DNA of 35,259 bases from Dankookia rubra. GTDB taxonomy: Bacteria; Pseudomonadota; Alphaproteobacteria; Acetobacterales; Acetobacteraceae. A program made the translations under genes and the position numbers. The stretch lies in the NCBI RefSeq assembly GCF_004355005.1, contig NZ_SMSJ01000055.1, forward strand, positions 1 to 35,259, written 5' to 3'. The notes beneath the pieces were generated by a model. That model was not told where the DNA came from, ran no database searches, and saw only the letters and a list, made by a program, of their open reading frames with translations. Shown piece after piece: positions 8,100-16,447 of the stretch; within the stretch, counting starts at the first letter, position 1; the number at the start of each line of letters is the position of its first letter.

Positions 8100-8539
8100 A
8101 TGTCCGACCTGCCCGCGCGCGCCGCATCGGCCACTGTCCCCGCCACAGCAGCGGCCGCCTACCTCACCGAAAGCCTGCTGGCCGCGACCCGCCGGGCCTA
8201 CCGCGCCGACTGGGCCGCGTGGTGCGGCCGGCACGGCCACCAGTCTCTCCCCGTGGCACCGCAGGCGATCGCCGCCTATTTCGCCTCCATGGCCTCCACC
8301 CACGGCCGCAGCGCCCTGCGCCGGCGGCTCTCGGCGATCGGCCAGGCGCACGCGCTCGCCGGGCATCCCTGGAACCCCGGCGACCCAGCGATCCGCCACA
8401 CCCTGCGCGGCATCCTCCGCCGGCACGGCGCCCCGGCGCGGCAGGCCGCGGCGCTGACCACCGCCGAGGTCCGCCGCCTTGTCGCCGGCTGCGGCCCCGG
8501 CCTCGCCGGCACCCGCGACCGCGCCCTGCTGCTGCTCGA
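8100..8539 (+). pseudogene. Tyrosine recombinase/integrase, truncated after the N-terminal domain
   Basis: The first ~147 residues match integrases with a SAM-like core-binding domain: SLLAATRRAYRADWAAWCGR, then VAPQAIAAYFASMA, ALRRRLSAIGQAHALAGHPWNP and LTTAEVRRLVAGC, running to GTRDRALLLL. That last motif begins the catalytic domain. The match stops abruptly at about 8539, where minus-strand IS3 sequence begins. The catalytic Arg, His-x-x-Arg and Tyr are therefore all missing and the product cannot recombine DNA. The plus-strand frame continues to 8918 only as antisense of the insertion relic. This gene probably once drove integration of an island here. Confidence 0.75.
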
Positions 8540-9037
8540 TGCGCTTGCCAAGCTCTGCCTGCGTGCCCCGCCTGGAGTGGCGATGGTACGACGAGCGCGG
8601 CGCCCCTCAGCACCGCGCAGCCCCGTCGCGCGCTCACCCGCAAGGCACCTCGGAGAAGGTCCACAATCCCCCCGGCAGCGCTCAGGCTTCATGGCTTTCG
8701 GCGGACGACGTCCTGCGGCACTTCCTTGTCGAGGGACAGGTGCACCACCGGCCGCGGCAGCCGCCGGCTTCCCTTTTCGAGCTGCTTCAGCCGCCGCATC
8801 TCGGACGGCATCAGGCCACCATACTTCTTGCGTCAGCGGTCGTCGGTCCGGATGGAAATGCCCGCCTTCCGGCAGACCTCCTCCACCGCTGTCCCTTCCT
8901 CGACCTGACGCAGGATGAAAGTGATCTGCTGGTCGGTGAACGGGGACCGCCTCATGGCCCGTCTCCTCAGTCAGCACGGCAGAGCCTGACCGAGAATTTT
9001 CCCGCTTGTCACCAGTTTGAAGTTCGGGGGCAGGTCA
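8540..9037 (-). mobile_element. IS3-family (IS407-like) insertion sequence relic
   Basis: Read on the minus strand, an OrfA starts at 8955: MRRSPFTDQQITFILRQVEE, then VEEVCRKAGISI, an in-frame stop, KKYGGLMPSEMRRLKQLE and LSLDKEVPQDVVRRKP, ending near 8693. This is the typical IS407-group OrfA pattern. After a frameshift the start of OrfB follows (IVDLLRGALRVSARRGCAVL, then RSSYHRHSRRGTQAELGKRI), stopping at about 8540 where the integrase fragment begins. The outer end at 9018-9037 reads TGACCTGCCCCCGAACTTCA on the minus strand, a typical IS3 left end. The DDE part of OrfB is gone, so the element is dead. It interrupted the integrase and later lost its distal half. Confidence 0.75.
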
Positions 9038-9353
9038 ATTCCGATCGATGCACACGCCTCATGCGCGCGGTTCCGGGCGTTTAACAATCGACGGCGGGCG
9101 AACGCGAGCCGGGGCGCCAAGATGTCGCTGCGCGCCTTTCTCGAGCATTGGATACAGTCGATGGCAACCTAGTGACGCCAACAGGACAGGCTTATCAACC
9201 GGCGGCCATACCAGCTACCGCGATCGAAATGCTTCGGCGAGAAGCCAAGTCCCTTCGACCACTGCGAGCAGATTGGGGCGCTCAGACCTTGCATGCGCCA
9301 CCGTCTTGCTGCCCACTATCTGCAACGCGTGCTGCTTAAAGGGGAGACGTGCC
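9038..9353. other. Upstream region of the M24 peptidase gene
   Basis: About 315 bp between the IS3 end and the peptidase start. A frame runs open across it into the peptidase, but it has no family similarity and no ribosome site. The promoter presumably lies here; I see no convincing -35/-10 pair. Confidence 0.3.
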
Positions 9354-10583
9354 ATGTCCGCCACCACGCAATCCCGATCCGTCGTTGAGTCTGTTGCAGA
9401 AGCGAGCCGTGTCGTGCAGGGGAGGCCGCCCTTTGACGCAAGTCGCCTCGACTCACTGCTCGGCGCGGCAGATGTTGACGCCGTGGTCACGACCTCGCGC
9501 CAAGCGGCTCAGTACATGCTCGGCGGCTACAGCTTTCCTTTCTTTGATCACCGTGATGCCATCGGCTTGAGCCGCTACCTGCCGGTCATGGTGTACGTCC
9601 GCGAGCGGCCGGAGCTGACGGCTTACATCGCGCATCGCCTGGAGAAACACGAGCACCAGCTCGGGCGGTTCTGGACGCCGGTCGTGAAGACGGTGTCCGG
9701 CACTACCACGGATGCCATCGAGCATGCGGTCGCTTATCTGCGCGGCCTCGATGTGCCGCTGCGCCGGGTCGGTATCGAGCCAGCATATCTGCCTTCCGAC
9801 TCCGCTGCCGTACTGCGCGACGGGTTGGCAAACTGCGCGCTTCTCGATGCCAGCCAGGCGCTCGAGCGCTTGCGTGCCCGCAAGAGCCCGGCCGAGCTCG
9901 TGTTGCTGCGCGAAGCCTCCGAGCGGGTGGTCGAGTCCATGCTCGCCACCTTTGCCGCCTGCGCGCCGGGCCAGACGAAGTCTGAACTTGTGGCACGACT
10001 GCGGCGGGAGGAGGAGCACCGCGGCCTGACCTTCGAATATTGTCTCATTACTGCCGGTGCCGGCCTTAATCGAGCTGCTTCAGCACAACCGATCCAGGAA
10101 GGCGACATTCTCTCGCTCGATTCCGGCGGGCGGTACCAGGGCTATATCGGCGACCTCTGCCGCATGGGCATCGTCGGCGAGCCGGATAGCGAGTTGGAGG
10201 ATCTGCTCGCTGAAGTGGATTCGATTCAGCAAATGGCCCGCAGTAGAATCCGTGCTGGTGTGTTGGGCGGTGAAGTGCAATCCGCCGGCGAGGAAGCTGC
10301 GGCCGCGTCGCCTTTGTCCACGCACCTGGAATTCCTGGCGCACGGCATGGGCTTGGTACAGCACGAGGCACCCTGGCTGACAGCCACTGGCCCGATCCCG
10401 TACGCGGCGCATGATGCCGGGCGTGCGCTCGAAGCGGGGATGGTCCTTTCGGTCGAAACGACACTGCTCCATCCGGCCCGTGGCTTCATCAAGCTCGAGG
10501 ACACCATCGTGGTGACCGAGACGGGCCACGAGCCACTCGGTGATGCTGGGCGGGGTTGGAATCGCGCGGGGCGTCAGGCCTGA
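9354..10583 (+). CDS. M24-family metallopeptidase (Xaa-Pro aminopeptidase/creatinase-like)
   Basis: A 409-residue protein with a creatinase-type N-terminal domain (about 20-165) and a pita-bread catalytic domain (about 175-395). All five metal ligands are visible: Asp in ILSLDSGGRYQG, Asp in YIGDLCRMG, His in FLAHGMGLVQHE, Glu in MVLSVETTLLHP and Glu in FIKLEDTIVV. It should therefore be an active dinuclear metal peptidase or a related amidinohydrolase; the family covers Xaa-Pro dipeptide cleavage and creatine hydrolysis, and the substrate cannot be told apart here. The start at 9354 is supported by AAGGGGAG about 7 nt upstream. It is the only intact gene in a stretch of decayed ones, beside fragments of a dehydrogenase and an IclR regulator, which suggests a former catabolic locus. 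Confidence 0.85.
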   Translation: MSATTQSRSVVESVAEASRVVQGRPPFDASRLDSLLGAADVDAVVTTSRQAAQYMLGGYSFPFFDHRDAIGLSRYLPVMVYVRERPELTAYIAHRLEKHEHQLGRFWTPVVKTVSGTTTDAIEHAVAYLRGLDVPLRRVGIEPAYLPSDSAAVLRDGLANCALLDASQALERLRARKSPAELVLLREASERVVESMLATFAACAPGQTKSELVARLRREEEHRGLTFEYCLITAGAGLNRAASAQPIQEGDILSLDSGGRYQGYIGDLCRMGIVGEPDSELEDLLAEVDSIQQMARSRIRAGVLGGEVQSAGEEAAAASPLSTHLEFLAHGMGLVQHEAPWLTATGPIPYAAHDAGRALEAGMVLSVETTLLHPARGFIKLEDTIVVTETGHEPLGDAGRGWNRAGRQA

Positions 10584-10683
10584 GCCAGATTGCCTGTGTT
10601 TCGTGATCGGGGGATATGGATGCGCTGACTCCGGCGCTGATCGTAAGCAGGCTGGGCTCTGGTCCGGCTGCTGCCCTCGTCGC

Positions 10684-10957
10684 TCAGGCTGCCGCGAGAC
10701 GGAGCGAGCCCGGCACCACGATCGCGCCGTCCAAGGCCGGCTGCCGGCCGGCCAGGACGACGATGCTCTCCGCCGTGCCGACCGCGCCGCGCGGGGTATT
10801 GGGCGCGAGGTGCGGCGTCGGCAGCACGCGCGGATGGCCGCGGAGCGGGCTGGCCAGGTCCAGCGGCTCCTTCTCGAAAACATCGACGCCGGCCCAGGCC
10901 AAGTGCCCGGCATCGAGCGCGTCCAGCAGAGCCGTCTCGTCGACGATGCCGCGGTCT
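10684..10957 (-). pseudogene. D-isomer-specific 2-hydroxyacid dehydrogenase, C-terminal fragment
   Basis: Minus-strand translation gives RGIVDETALLDALDAGHLAW, then AGVDVFEKEP, HPRVLPTPHLAPNTPRGAVG and a C-terminal tail ending before the stop at 10684. This is the end of the NAD-binding domain and the C-terminal segment of phosphoglycerate dehydrogenase-like enzymes, including the catalytic His region (TPHLA). The Rossmann GxGxxG motif, catalytic Arg and whole N-terminal half are absent. At about 10957 the sequence switches to the opposite-strand IclR fragment. It is clearly a remnant. Confidence 0.7.
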
Positions 10958-11429
10958 CGCTGGAGGCGCATGGCCACCCGGCACGAACCGAGGACGGCGG
11001 ATACCGGCTGGACGCGGAGGTGCTGCGGCTCGGCACGATCTACACCCAGTCCTTCCGCATGCGGGCGCATGTGATGCCGGTGCCGGAGGCACTCGTGGCC
11101 CGCACCGCCGAGACGGCGGCCTTCCATGTCCGCCGTGGCGAACAGCGCCTGTGCCTGTTCCGCGCCGACAGCCCGCACCTGCTGCGGATGCACGTCCGGG
11201 TCGGCGATGCGCTGCCGCTCGAGCTGCCGATCGTCACCCTGGGGGCGACCGACCCGCATCCGGGGCAATCGCCGTGCCGGTCTTCGGGCCCGGCGATGTC
11301 CCGGCCGGCGCGCTCGCCCTCTCGGCGCCCGTCAGCCGGTGGACGCCGGAGGTGGTCGTTGCCGTGCGGCCGATCCCGGCGGAGGCCGCGACGACCCTGA
11401 CCCGGCGACTCGGCGGGGACATGCCGCGC
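10958..11429 (+). pseudogene. IclR-family regulator, broken remnant
   Basis: The plus strand reads SLEAHGHPARTEDGGYRLD, EVLRLGTIYTQSFRMR, HVMPVPEALVARTAETAAFH and RRGEQRLCLFRADSPHLLRM, a good match to the IclR linker and effector-binding domain. Near 11225 the frame breaks and the glycine-rich middle of the domain is missing. The match resumes in another frame with AIAVPVFGPGDVPAGALALS and VSRWTPEVVVAVRP. The N-terminal helix-turn-helix is also missing, replaced by the dehydrogenase fragment. The gene is dead. IclR proteins commonly control aromatic or hydroxyacid catabolism, in keeping with its neighbours. Confidence 0.7.
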
Positions 11430-11780
11430 GGCAGCGGCGTAGGGCCGCTTTCCGCATGGTCCGCCACCCGGGTGCAGGTCGTGCCCAGCGCTGTGAGCGG
11501 GCGCTTCGCAGGCCCTCCCCCGCTTACGGGCAGTGTGCCGGGACTACCCTGTGTCCCATACTTGCCTGGAGCTGAGCGATGGCTTGGGCCCGATGAGGCG
11601 TCCCTTGCTTCGTGGCACCAAGCGCCACCGATGCGGAAGCGTGGCAGCTGATGTCTTGCGTTGCACGGCACATCTCCTGAGCCGCCCGAGTGCGGCCGCG
11701 GGAGAGACGCGCCAGAATTACTGAAGGAAGGCCGGAAGCGGGCAGGACGGCGACTTCCACTTCAACGGAGGGAGCAACCG
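11430..11780. other. Intergenic stretch, no gene recognised
   Basis: About 350 bp between the IclR remnant and the HARP-like gene. Short open frames exist on both strands but lack ribosome sites and family similarity. The last 10 bases carry the GGAGGGAG ribosome site of the next gene. Confidence 0.4.
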
Positions 11781-12683
11781 GTGGCCGATGAGATGGTCGA
11801 GTTCAGCGCGACGCAGCGGGACGCCGACGACGGCGCGCCCGGGGCGACGGCTGCCTTCCCGTATGACCGCATGACCGTGGAGCGCTTTCGCGAGGCATTC
11901 CCGCGGGCGCGGTGGCGCGACGACCTGAGTGCCTGGTTCGTGCCGGGCAAGCGGGCGGAACGACGCCTGACGGCATGGATGAGCCGGGCTTGGACGGGCG
12001 TGTTGGCCCATGCCGACCAGCGCGGCCGCGACGCCTTCGCCTTCGAGCCGATCACGAGCCGCTACCTGGAGGTCGCCGACGACCTCGCGGTGCGGACGCC
12101 CTATTCCCGCGCCGTCATCGCCGAGCTTCGGGCGGTTCCCTGGGCACGGTGGGATGCGGCATCTAAGGTGTGGCGCATACCGTTCCGGTCATTGGAGGAC
12201 CTGCGCAGGCGCTGGCCCGCCATCGAGGATGCCGCCCGCCAGGCCGAGCCCGGGGAGCGCCGGAAGCGCGCGGAAAGCCGCCGGTCTTCGCCCGAGCACG
12301 AGGCCCGGCGTGCCGAGGCGGCCGAACGCCGCCGGCATCGCTATCCCGTGCCGGAAGATACGCTGCCGCCACTCGGCCGCGTGCTGATGACCCATGCGGG
12401 CCCTGCGGTGTTCGAGGCGGTCACCGGCGAGCTTGTCGAGCCCGGGATCGCCGATCGCGCCTATCCCGGCGTCACCGCCGGCCCCGCCGCGCTGATCTGG
12501 GCGACCTGGAGGAGACCAACCCATGCCGAGCTGGTCCGGGCCTGGCCCGCACGGACAGCCCCCGGCCCGGCCGACCTGTCGCGTGGCTGGTGGCAGCCGA
12601 CGATCGACATTCTCCGGGAGGAACGCCGGAAGGCGGCGTCCCTGGAGCGGGCGCGGGCGACGCGTCGGGCCAAAGCGCCGTGA
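11781..12683 (+). CDS. Uncharacterised protein with two HARP-like repeats
   Basis: A 300-residue, Arg- and Trp-rich soluble protein. I chose the GTG at 11781 because GGAGGGAG sits 5 nt upstream. Two segments share one pattern: residues ~27-60 (FPYDRMTVERFREAFPRARW, then WFVPG) and ~97-135 (RTPYSRAVIAELRAVPWARW, then KVWRIPF). The order 'Y-x(8-10)-L/F-R-x-x-P-x-A-R-W ... W-x-x-P' resembles the HARP domain of SMARCAL1-type annealing helicases, which binds branched DNA. A charged, probably helical linker (about 150-190, many Glu and Arg) follows, then a C-terminal domain with GPAALIWATWRRPTHAELVR and GWWQPTIDILREERRK. No catalytic motif is visible. A DNA-binding role is inference only. Confidence 0.6.
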   Translation: MADEMVEFSATQRDADDGAPGATAAFPYDRMTVERFREAFPRARWRDDLSAWFVPGKRAERRLTAWMSRAWTGVLAHADQRGRDAFAFEPITSRYLEVADDLAVRTPYSRAVIAELRAVPWARWDAASKVWRIPFRSLEDLRRRWPAIEDAARQAEPGERRKRAESRRSSPEHEARRAEAAERRRHRYPVPEDTLPPLGRVLMTHAGPAVFEAVTGELVEPGIADRAYPGVTAGPAALIWATWRRPTHAELVRAWPARTAPGPADLSRGWWQPTIDILREERRKAASLERARATRRAKAP

Positions 12684-12866
12684 GTGACGGCGATCCGGGC
12701 AGCAGCCGCCCTGCTACGGCGGCGGCTGCGTTCGGTGGCCGAGCCCTGACGGGCGGCTCTGGACGACGGCTTGGGCGCAAGCAGGCCTTGATTGCTCGTG
12801 GGCGGAGCAGCAGCGGGCACGCCTGTGCGGCCGTTCCGCACCTGTGTTTCCCGCCGGCTCTCGCCC

Positions 12867-13565
12867 TTACTCGCCGCCGAACCGGTAGCCCACGCCCGGC
12901 TCGGTTCGGATGAGGCCCGCCGCCGGCCCGAGCTTCTGCCGCAGATGGCCGATATAGACGCGCAGGTACTGGGCGTCCTCGACATGGGCCGGCCCCCAGA
13001 CCGCCGTCAGGAGCTGGCGCTGGGTGACCACACGACCCTCGCCGCCGCGGACGAGCGCGGCGAGCAGGTTCCACTCGCGCGGTGTCAGCTTCAGCGGCTC
13101 GGCCCCCTCCACCCGCGCCGTCCGGCGGCCAAGATCCACCTCCAGCGGGCCGAGCCGGACGACCGTCTCCGTGGGCGGCCGTGTCGCGGCGCCGGCGCGC
13201 CGCAGCGCGGCGCGGATGCGGGCCAGCAGCTCGCCAAGCGCAAAAGGCTTCTCGACGTAGTCGTCGGCCCCGGCGTCGAGGGCAGCCACCTTCTCGGCCT
13301 CCTGGTCGCGGGCGGAGAGCACGACGACCGGTGCCGCGGTGAAGGCCCGCAGCCGCGGGATGGCCAGCTTGCCGTCGCTGTCGGGCAGGCCGAGATCGAG
13401 CAGCACCAGGGCCGGCGAACGCTCGGCCCCGAGGCGCAGGCCTTCCGCCATCGTCGCCGCGCGCAGCGGCATGTAGCCGGCCGCCTCCAGCGCCGGGCCG
13501 AGGAAGCGGTGAATCTGCGGTTCGTCGTCGACGACGAGGATACGGACCGGCCCAACCTCGCTCAT
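12867..13565 (-). CDS. kdpE: KdpE potassium/osmotic response regulator
   Basis: A 232-residue OmpR-family regulator. The receiver (about 8-120) has the acidic pair in ILVVDDEP, phospho-acceptor Asp57 in VLLDLGLPDSDG, Ser/Thr in VVVLSARDQE and Lys in DDYVEKPFALGELLARIR. The winged-helix DNA-binding domain (about 135-230) has LTPREWNLLAALV, QLLTAVWG and the recognition-helix segment DAQYLRVYIGHLRQKL, which is typical of KdpE. Its ATG overlaps the kdpD stop by 4 bases, so both are made from one transcript. KdpE activates kdpFABC at low potassium. Downstream, 12684-12866 holds no clear terminator. Confidence 0.93.
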   Translation of the reverse strand: MSEVGPVRILVVDDEPQIHRFLGPALEAAGYMPLRAATMAEGLRLGAERSPALVLLDLGLPDSDGKLAIPRLRAFTAAPVVVLSARDQEAEKVAALDAGADDYVEKPFALGELLARIRAALRRAGAATRPPTETVVRLGPLEVDLGRRTARVEGAEPLKLTPREWNLLAALVRGGEGRVVTQRQLLTAVWGPAHVEDAQYLRVYIGHLRQKLGPAAGLIRTEPGVGYRFGGE

Positions 13566-16222
13566 GCGCCGGGGACCCTCACCAGCATCCGCGTGCCCCG
13601 TCCGTTCGGAAGCGTCGGGCTCTCGGCCGCGATTCGGCCGCCCATGGCGTGGACGAGCCCGCGGCAGATGGCAAGGCCGAGCCCGCTGCCGGCGGCAACG
13701 CGGTCGGTTCGGGTCGCCCGGAAGAAGGGATCGAAGACCCGGTGCAGGTCCGCCCGCGGGATGCCCGGCCCGTCATCCTCGACCGCGATGGCCACCTCCG
13801 CCCCCTCCCGGCGGAGCCGCACGGCGACATGGCCGCCCGGCCCGGAGAATTTCAGCGCATTGTCCAGCAGGTTGGCGAGCACCTGGTCGAGCAGCGCGGG
13901 GTCCAGGCGCGGCGCGGCCAGGCGCGCCCCGGGGGCGAGCGCGATCTCCCGCCCCTGCGCCCGCACGCTGCGCGCCACCGCGGTCTCCGCCGCCTCGGCC
14001 AGGTCCACCGTCTCGCGCCGCGGCTCGATCTGCCGGCTCTCGATGCGCACGATGCCGAGGATATTGGCGATCCAGCGCGAGAGCCGCTCGGTTTCCTCCT
14101 CCGCCGCGGCGAGCAGGTCGGCCCGCGTCGCCTCCGACAGCGCAGGGCCGGAGGTCCGCAGCGTGGCGATCGCCCCGCGGATGGAGGTCAGCGGCGTCCT
14201 GAGATCGTGGCCGAGCGAGGTGAGCAGCGCGGTGCGCAGCACCTCGGTCTCGGCCCGCGCCTCGCCGCGGGCGCGCTCCTCCATCAGCTCGGCACGTTCG
14301 AGCGCGACGGCGGCCTGATCGAGCAGCGCATCCAGCGCGCGGTCGGCCTCGCCGTGCAGGGCACCGCCTCCCTCGGGCTGGCGCAGGCCGACAAGGCCGG
14401 CAAGCCCGTGCGCCGTGCGCATGGGGCGGAACTGCCAGGCGGCGGATGGCAGGGTGTCGGTGCCGCGCCCGGCCGCGCGCCGGTTCGCGGCGGCCCAGCG
14501 CGCCGCCGCCATGCTCGCCTCGTCCGGCTCGGCCTCGATCGGGACGGCGGCGCGCAGCACCGGCTCCGGCGCGGCCTCGCCCGGCAGCGGCGGCAGGAGA
14601 AGCAGCACACAGGCGGGACCGCCGGCGATCCGTGAGGCCTCCTCCGCGATCGCCTGCATGAGGTCGCCTTTGTCGCCCGCCGCGCCGAGCCGCCGGCTGA
14701 ACTCGACGAGGCGGCGCAGGCCGAGCATGCGGGCCCGCGCGGCCCGGACGGAGCGGCCCAGCCCGCCCGTGGTGCCGGCCAGCAGCAGGGCGACCAGGGC
14801 GAAGACCACCACGCCGACCACGTCCTGCGGCCCGGCGATGCTCAGCGTGTAGCGCGGCGGCAGGAACAGGAAGTTCCAGGCGAGAAAGGAGAGCGCCGCG
14901 GCGACGCCGCCATGCACCGGCCCGAAGCCCACGGCGGCGGCAACGATCGGCACGAGGTAGACCATGCCGAGCGCACCTTCGGGCACCGCGCCGTCGAAGG
15001 CGAGGCCCACCGCGGTTGCCCCCGCGACGAGGGCCGGGATCGCGGCCCAGCCCGCCCAGGCGGGCAGCGGCCGGGCTTCGGCGGACGCGGGCCGCGCTGC
15101 GCCGGTTGCCTCCGGCACCAGGTGCAGGGTGAAGTCGGTCGCCTGCCGCAGCAACGCGCCGGACAGCGTCCGTCCTGCCAGGCGCCGCCAGCGGGACGGG
15201 CGGCCGCGGCCGATCACGAGATGGGTGACGTTGCGCGCCCGCGCTTCTCGCAGAATCGCGGCTGGCAGGTCAGCCGCGGCCGAGGTCACCGTCGTCGCTC
15301 CCAGCCGTTCGGCCAGGCGAAGCGCCGGGCTGGGATCGGGGCCCGGTGCCGAGCTGGGCTGCTCGACATGCAGCGCGACCAGCGGCGCCTTCAGGGCGTC
15401 CGCGACCCGCCGTGCCTCGCGCACCACCCTCTCCGACGCGGGGTCGGCGCCGACCAGGGCCATGACGCGGTCGCCGGCCGGCCAGGGGCCGGCAATGGCA
15501 TTGGCGCGCATGTAGCCGGTGACGTCGGCGTCAACCCGCTCGGCGGTCCGGCGCAGCGCCATCTCGCGCAGTGCGGCAAGGTTGCCCTCCCGGAAGAAGC
15601 CGCGCAGCGCACGGCTTGCCTGGTCGGGACAGTAGATGCGGCCTTGGCGCATCCGCTCGATCAACTCGGAGGGCGGGATGTCGATCAGTTCCACCGCATC
15701 CGCCTCGGCGAGGACGCGGTCGGGCACTGTCTCCGCCACGCGAACGCCGGTGATGCGGGCGACCGCCTCCGACAGGCTCTCGAGATGCTGAACGTTCATC
15801 GTCGTCCAGACCTCGACGCCGGCCTCGCGCAGCTCCTCGGCATCCTGCCAGCGTTTCGGGTGGCGGCTGCCGGGAACGTTGGTGTGGGCAAGCTCGTCCA
15901 GCAGCAGGATCCCCGGCCGGCGTGCGAGTGCGCCATCCAGGTCGAAGGCCTCGAGCGACTGGCCGCGATAGGCGATCCGGGCGCGCGGCAGGATCGGCAG
16001 GTCGCCGATCGCCGCCTGGGTCTCGGCCCGCCCATGCGTCTCGACGATGCCGACCAGCACGTCGCTGCCGCCGGCGAGGCGGCGGCGTGCCTCGGCCAGC
16101 ATTTCCATGGTCTTGCCGACGCCAGGGGCAGCACCGAGGAAGACCTTCAGCCGGCCGCGATCCTCCTGCCGCACGAGCGCGAGCAGGGCATCGGGATCGG
16201 GGCGGGCGGGTCCCTCGGCCAT
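13562..16222 (-). CDS. kdpD: KdpD potassium/osmotic sensor histidine kinase
   Basis: An 886-residue protein with the full KdpD architecture. The N-terminal KdpD domain has Walker A GAAPGVGKT (30-38) and Walker B with LLLDELAHTNVPGSRHPKRW. A universal-stress-protein-like domain follows (about 250-375). Four membrane helices are clustered at about 395-500 (AAIPALVAGATAVGLAF, GMVYLVPIVAAAVGF, and GVVVFALVALLLAGTT), then a GAF-like region, HisKA (LLTSLGHDLRTPLTSIRGAI) and HATPase motifs (NLLDNALKFSG, VEDDGPGIP, GSGLGLAIC). It senses potassium limitation, with cyclic-di-AMP and ATP inputs known in relatives. It is transcribed away from kdpFABC, with kdpE overlapping its 3' end; in E. coli the kdpDE genes instead follow kdpFABC on the same strand. 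Confidence 0.95.
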   Translation of the reverse strand: MAEGPARPDPDALLALVRQEDRGRLKVFLGAAPGVGKTMEMLAEARRRLAGGSDVLVGIVETHGRAETQAAIGDLPILPRARIAYRGQSLEAFDLDGALARRPGILLLDELAHTNVPGSRHPKRWQDAEELREAGVEVWTTMNVQHLESLSEAVARITGVRVAETVPDRVLAEADAVELIDIPPSELIERMRQGRIYCPDQASRALRGFFREGNLAALREMALRRTAERVDADVTGYMRANAIAGPWPAGDRVMALVGADPASERVVREARRVADALKAPLVALHVEQPSSAPGPDPSPALRLAERLGATTVTSAAADLPAAILREARARNVTHLVIGRGRPSRWRRLAGRTLSGALLRQATDFTLHLVPEATGAARPASAEARPLPAWAGWAAIPALVAGATAVGLAFDGAVPEGALGMVYLVPIVAAAVGFGPVHGGVAAALSFLAWNFLFLPPRYTLSIAGPQDVVGVVVFALVALLLAGTTGGLGRSVRAARARMLGLRRLVEFSRRLGAAGDKGDLMQAIAEEASRIAGGPACVLLLLPPLPGEAAPEPVLRAAVPIEAEPDEASMAAARWAAANRRAAGRGTDTLPSAAWQFRPMRTAHGLAGLVGLRQPEGGGALHGEADRALDALLDQAAVALERAELMEERARGEARAETEVLRTALLTSLGHDLRTPLTSIRGAIATLRTSGPALSEATRADLLAAAEEETERLSRWIANILGIVRIESRQIEPRRETVDLAEAAETAVARSVRAQGREIALAPGARLAAPRLDPALLDQVLANLLDNALKFSGPGGHVAVRLRREGAEVAIAVEDDGPGIPRADLHRVFDPFFRATRTDRVAAGSGLGLAICRGLVHAMGGRIAAESPTLPNGRGTRMLVRVPGA

Positions 16223-16262
16223 GCCGCGTCAGATAGCAGGCGCGGCGCGGCAGCGCCCGCGT

Positions 16263-16314
16263 CTTTATGCCGCCTTTATGCGGACCGCCCCGATCCCGCA
16301 TGGAGCCTTTACGC
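16263..16314. promoter_or_regulatory. Candidate KdpE-binding direct repeats
   Basis: In the 136-bp region between the divergent kdpD and kdp structural genes, CTTTATGC occurs at 16263 and again at 16274, and a near copy, CTTTACGC, at 16307. The spacings are 11 and 33 bp, so all three fall on one face of the helix. OmpR-family regulators bind tandem direct repeats with about 11-bp period, and known KdpE sites are TTTATA/TTTACA-like. The sequence is seen; binding is inferred. Confidence 0.6.
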
Positions 16315-16358
16315 GCCGCGCGGCTACGCCCTGTCCGGTCCTTCTAAGGGAGCATTGC

Positions 16359-16442
16359 GTGCCTGATCTTCTCCTGCTGGCGCTAGGCGTGGGCGCCTTC
16401 AGCCTGCTCGCGGCCTATGTCGCCGCCTGCGAGCGGGTGTGA
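16359..16442 (+). CDS. 27-residue membrane microprotein ahead of kdpF
   Basis: GTG at 16359, preceded by AAGGGAG 6 nt upstream, opens a 27-residue frame: PDLLLLALGVGAFSLLAAY followed by VAACERV. It is one hydrophobic helix ending in a short polar tail. The strong ribosome site, its position as first gene of the kdp operon and the stop overlapping the next possible start (GTGTGA) argue that it is translated. I recall similar tiny ORFs ending in A-A/R-A-C-E/D-R in front of kdpF in other alphaproteobacteria, but cannot check this here. Possible roles are a leader that couples translation or a small Kdp-associated subunit. Confidence 0.55.
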   Translation: MPDLLLLALGVGAFSLLAAYVAACERV

Positions 16443-16447
16443 GCGCC

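Noticed and set aside
12792-14318. 508-residue plus-strand open frame opposite kdpE and the end of kdpD
   Set aside because: Antisense to two conserved genes, with no motif.
14912-16366. Long plus-strand open frame opposite kdpD
   Set aside because: It is antisense to the well-conserved kdpD, has skewed composition and no family similarity; high GC makes such frames common.
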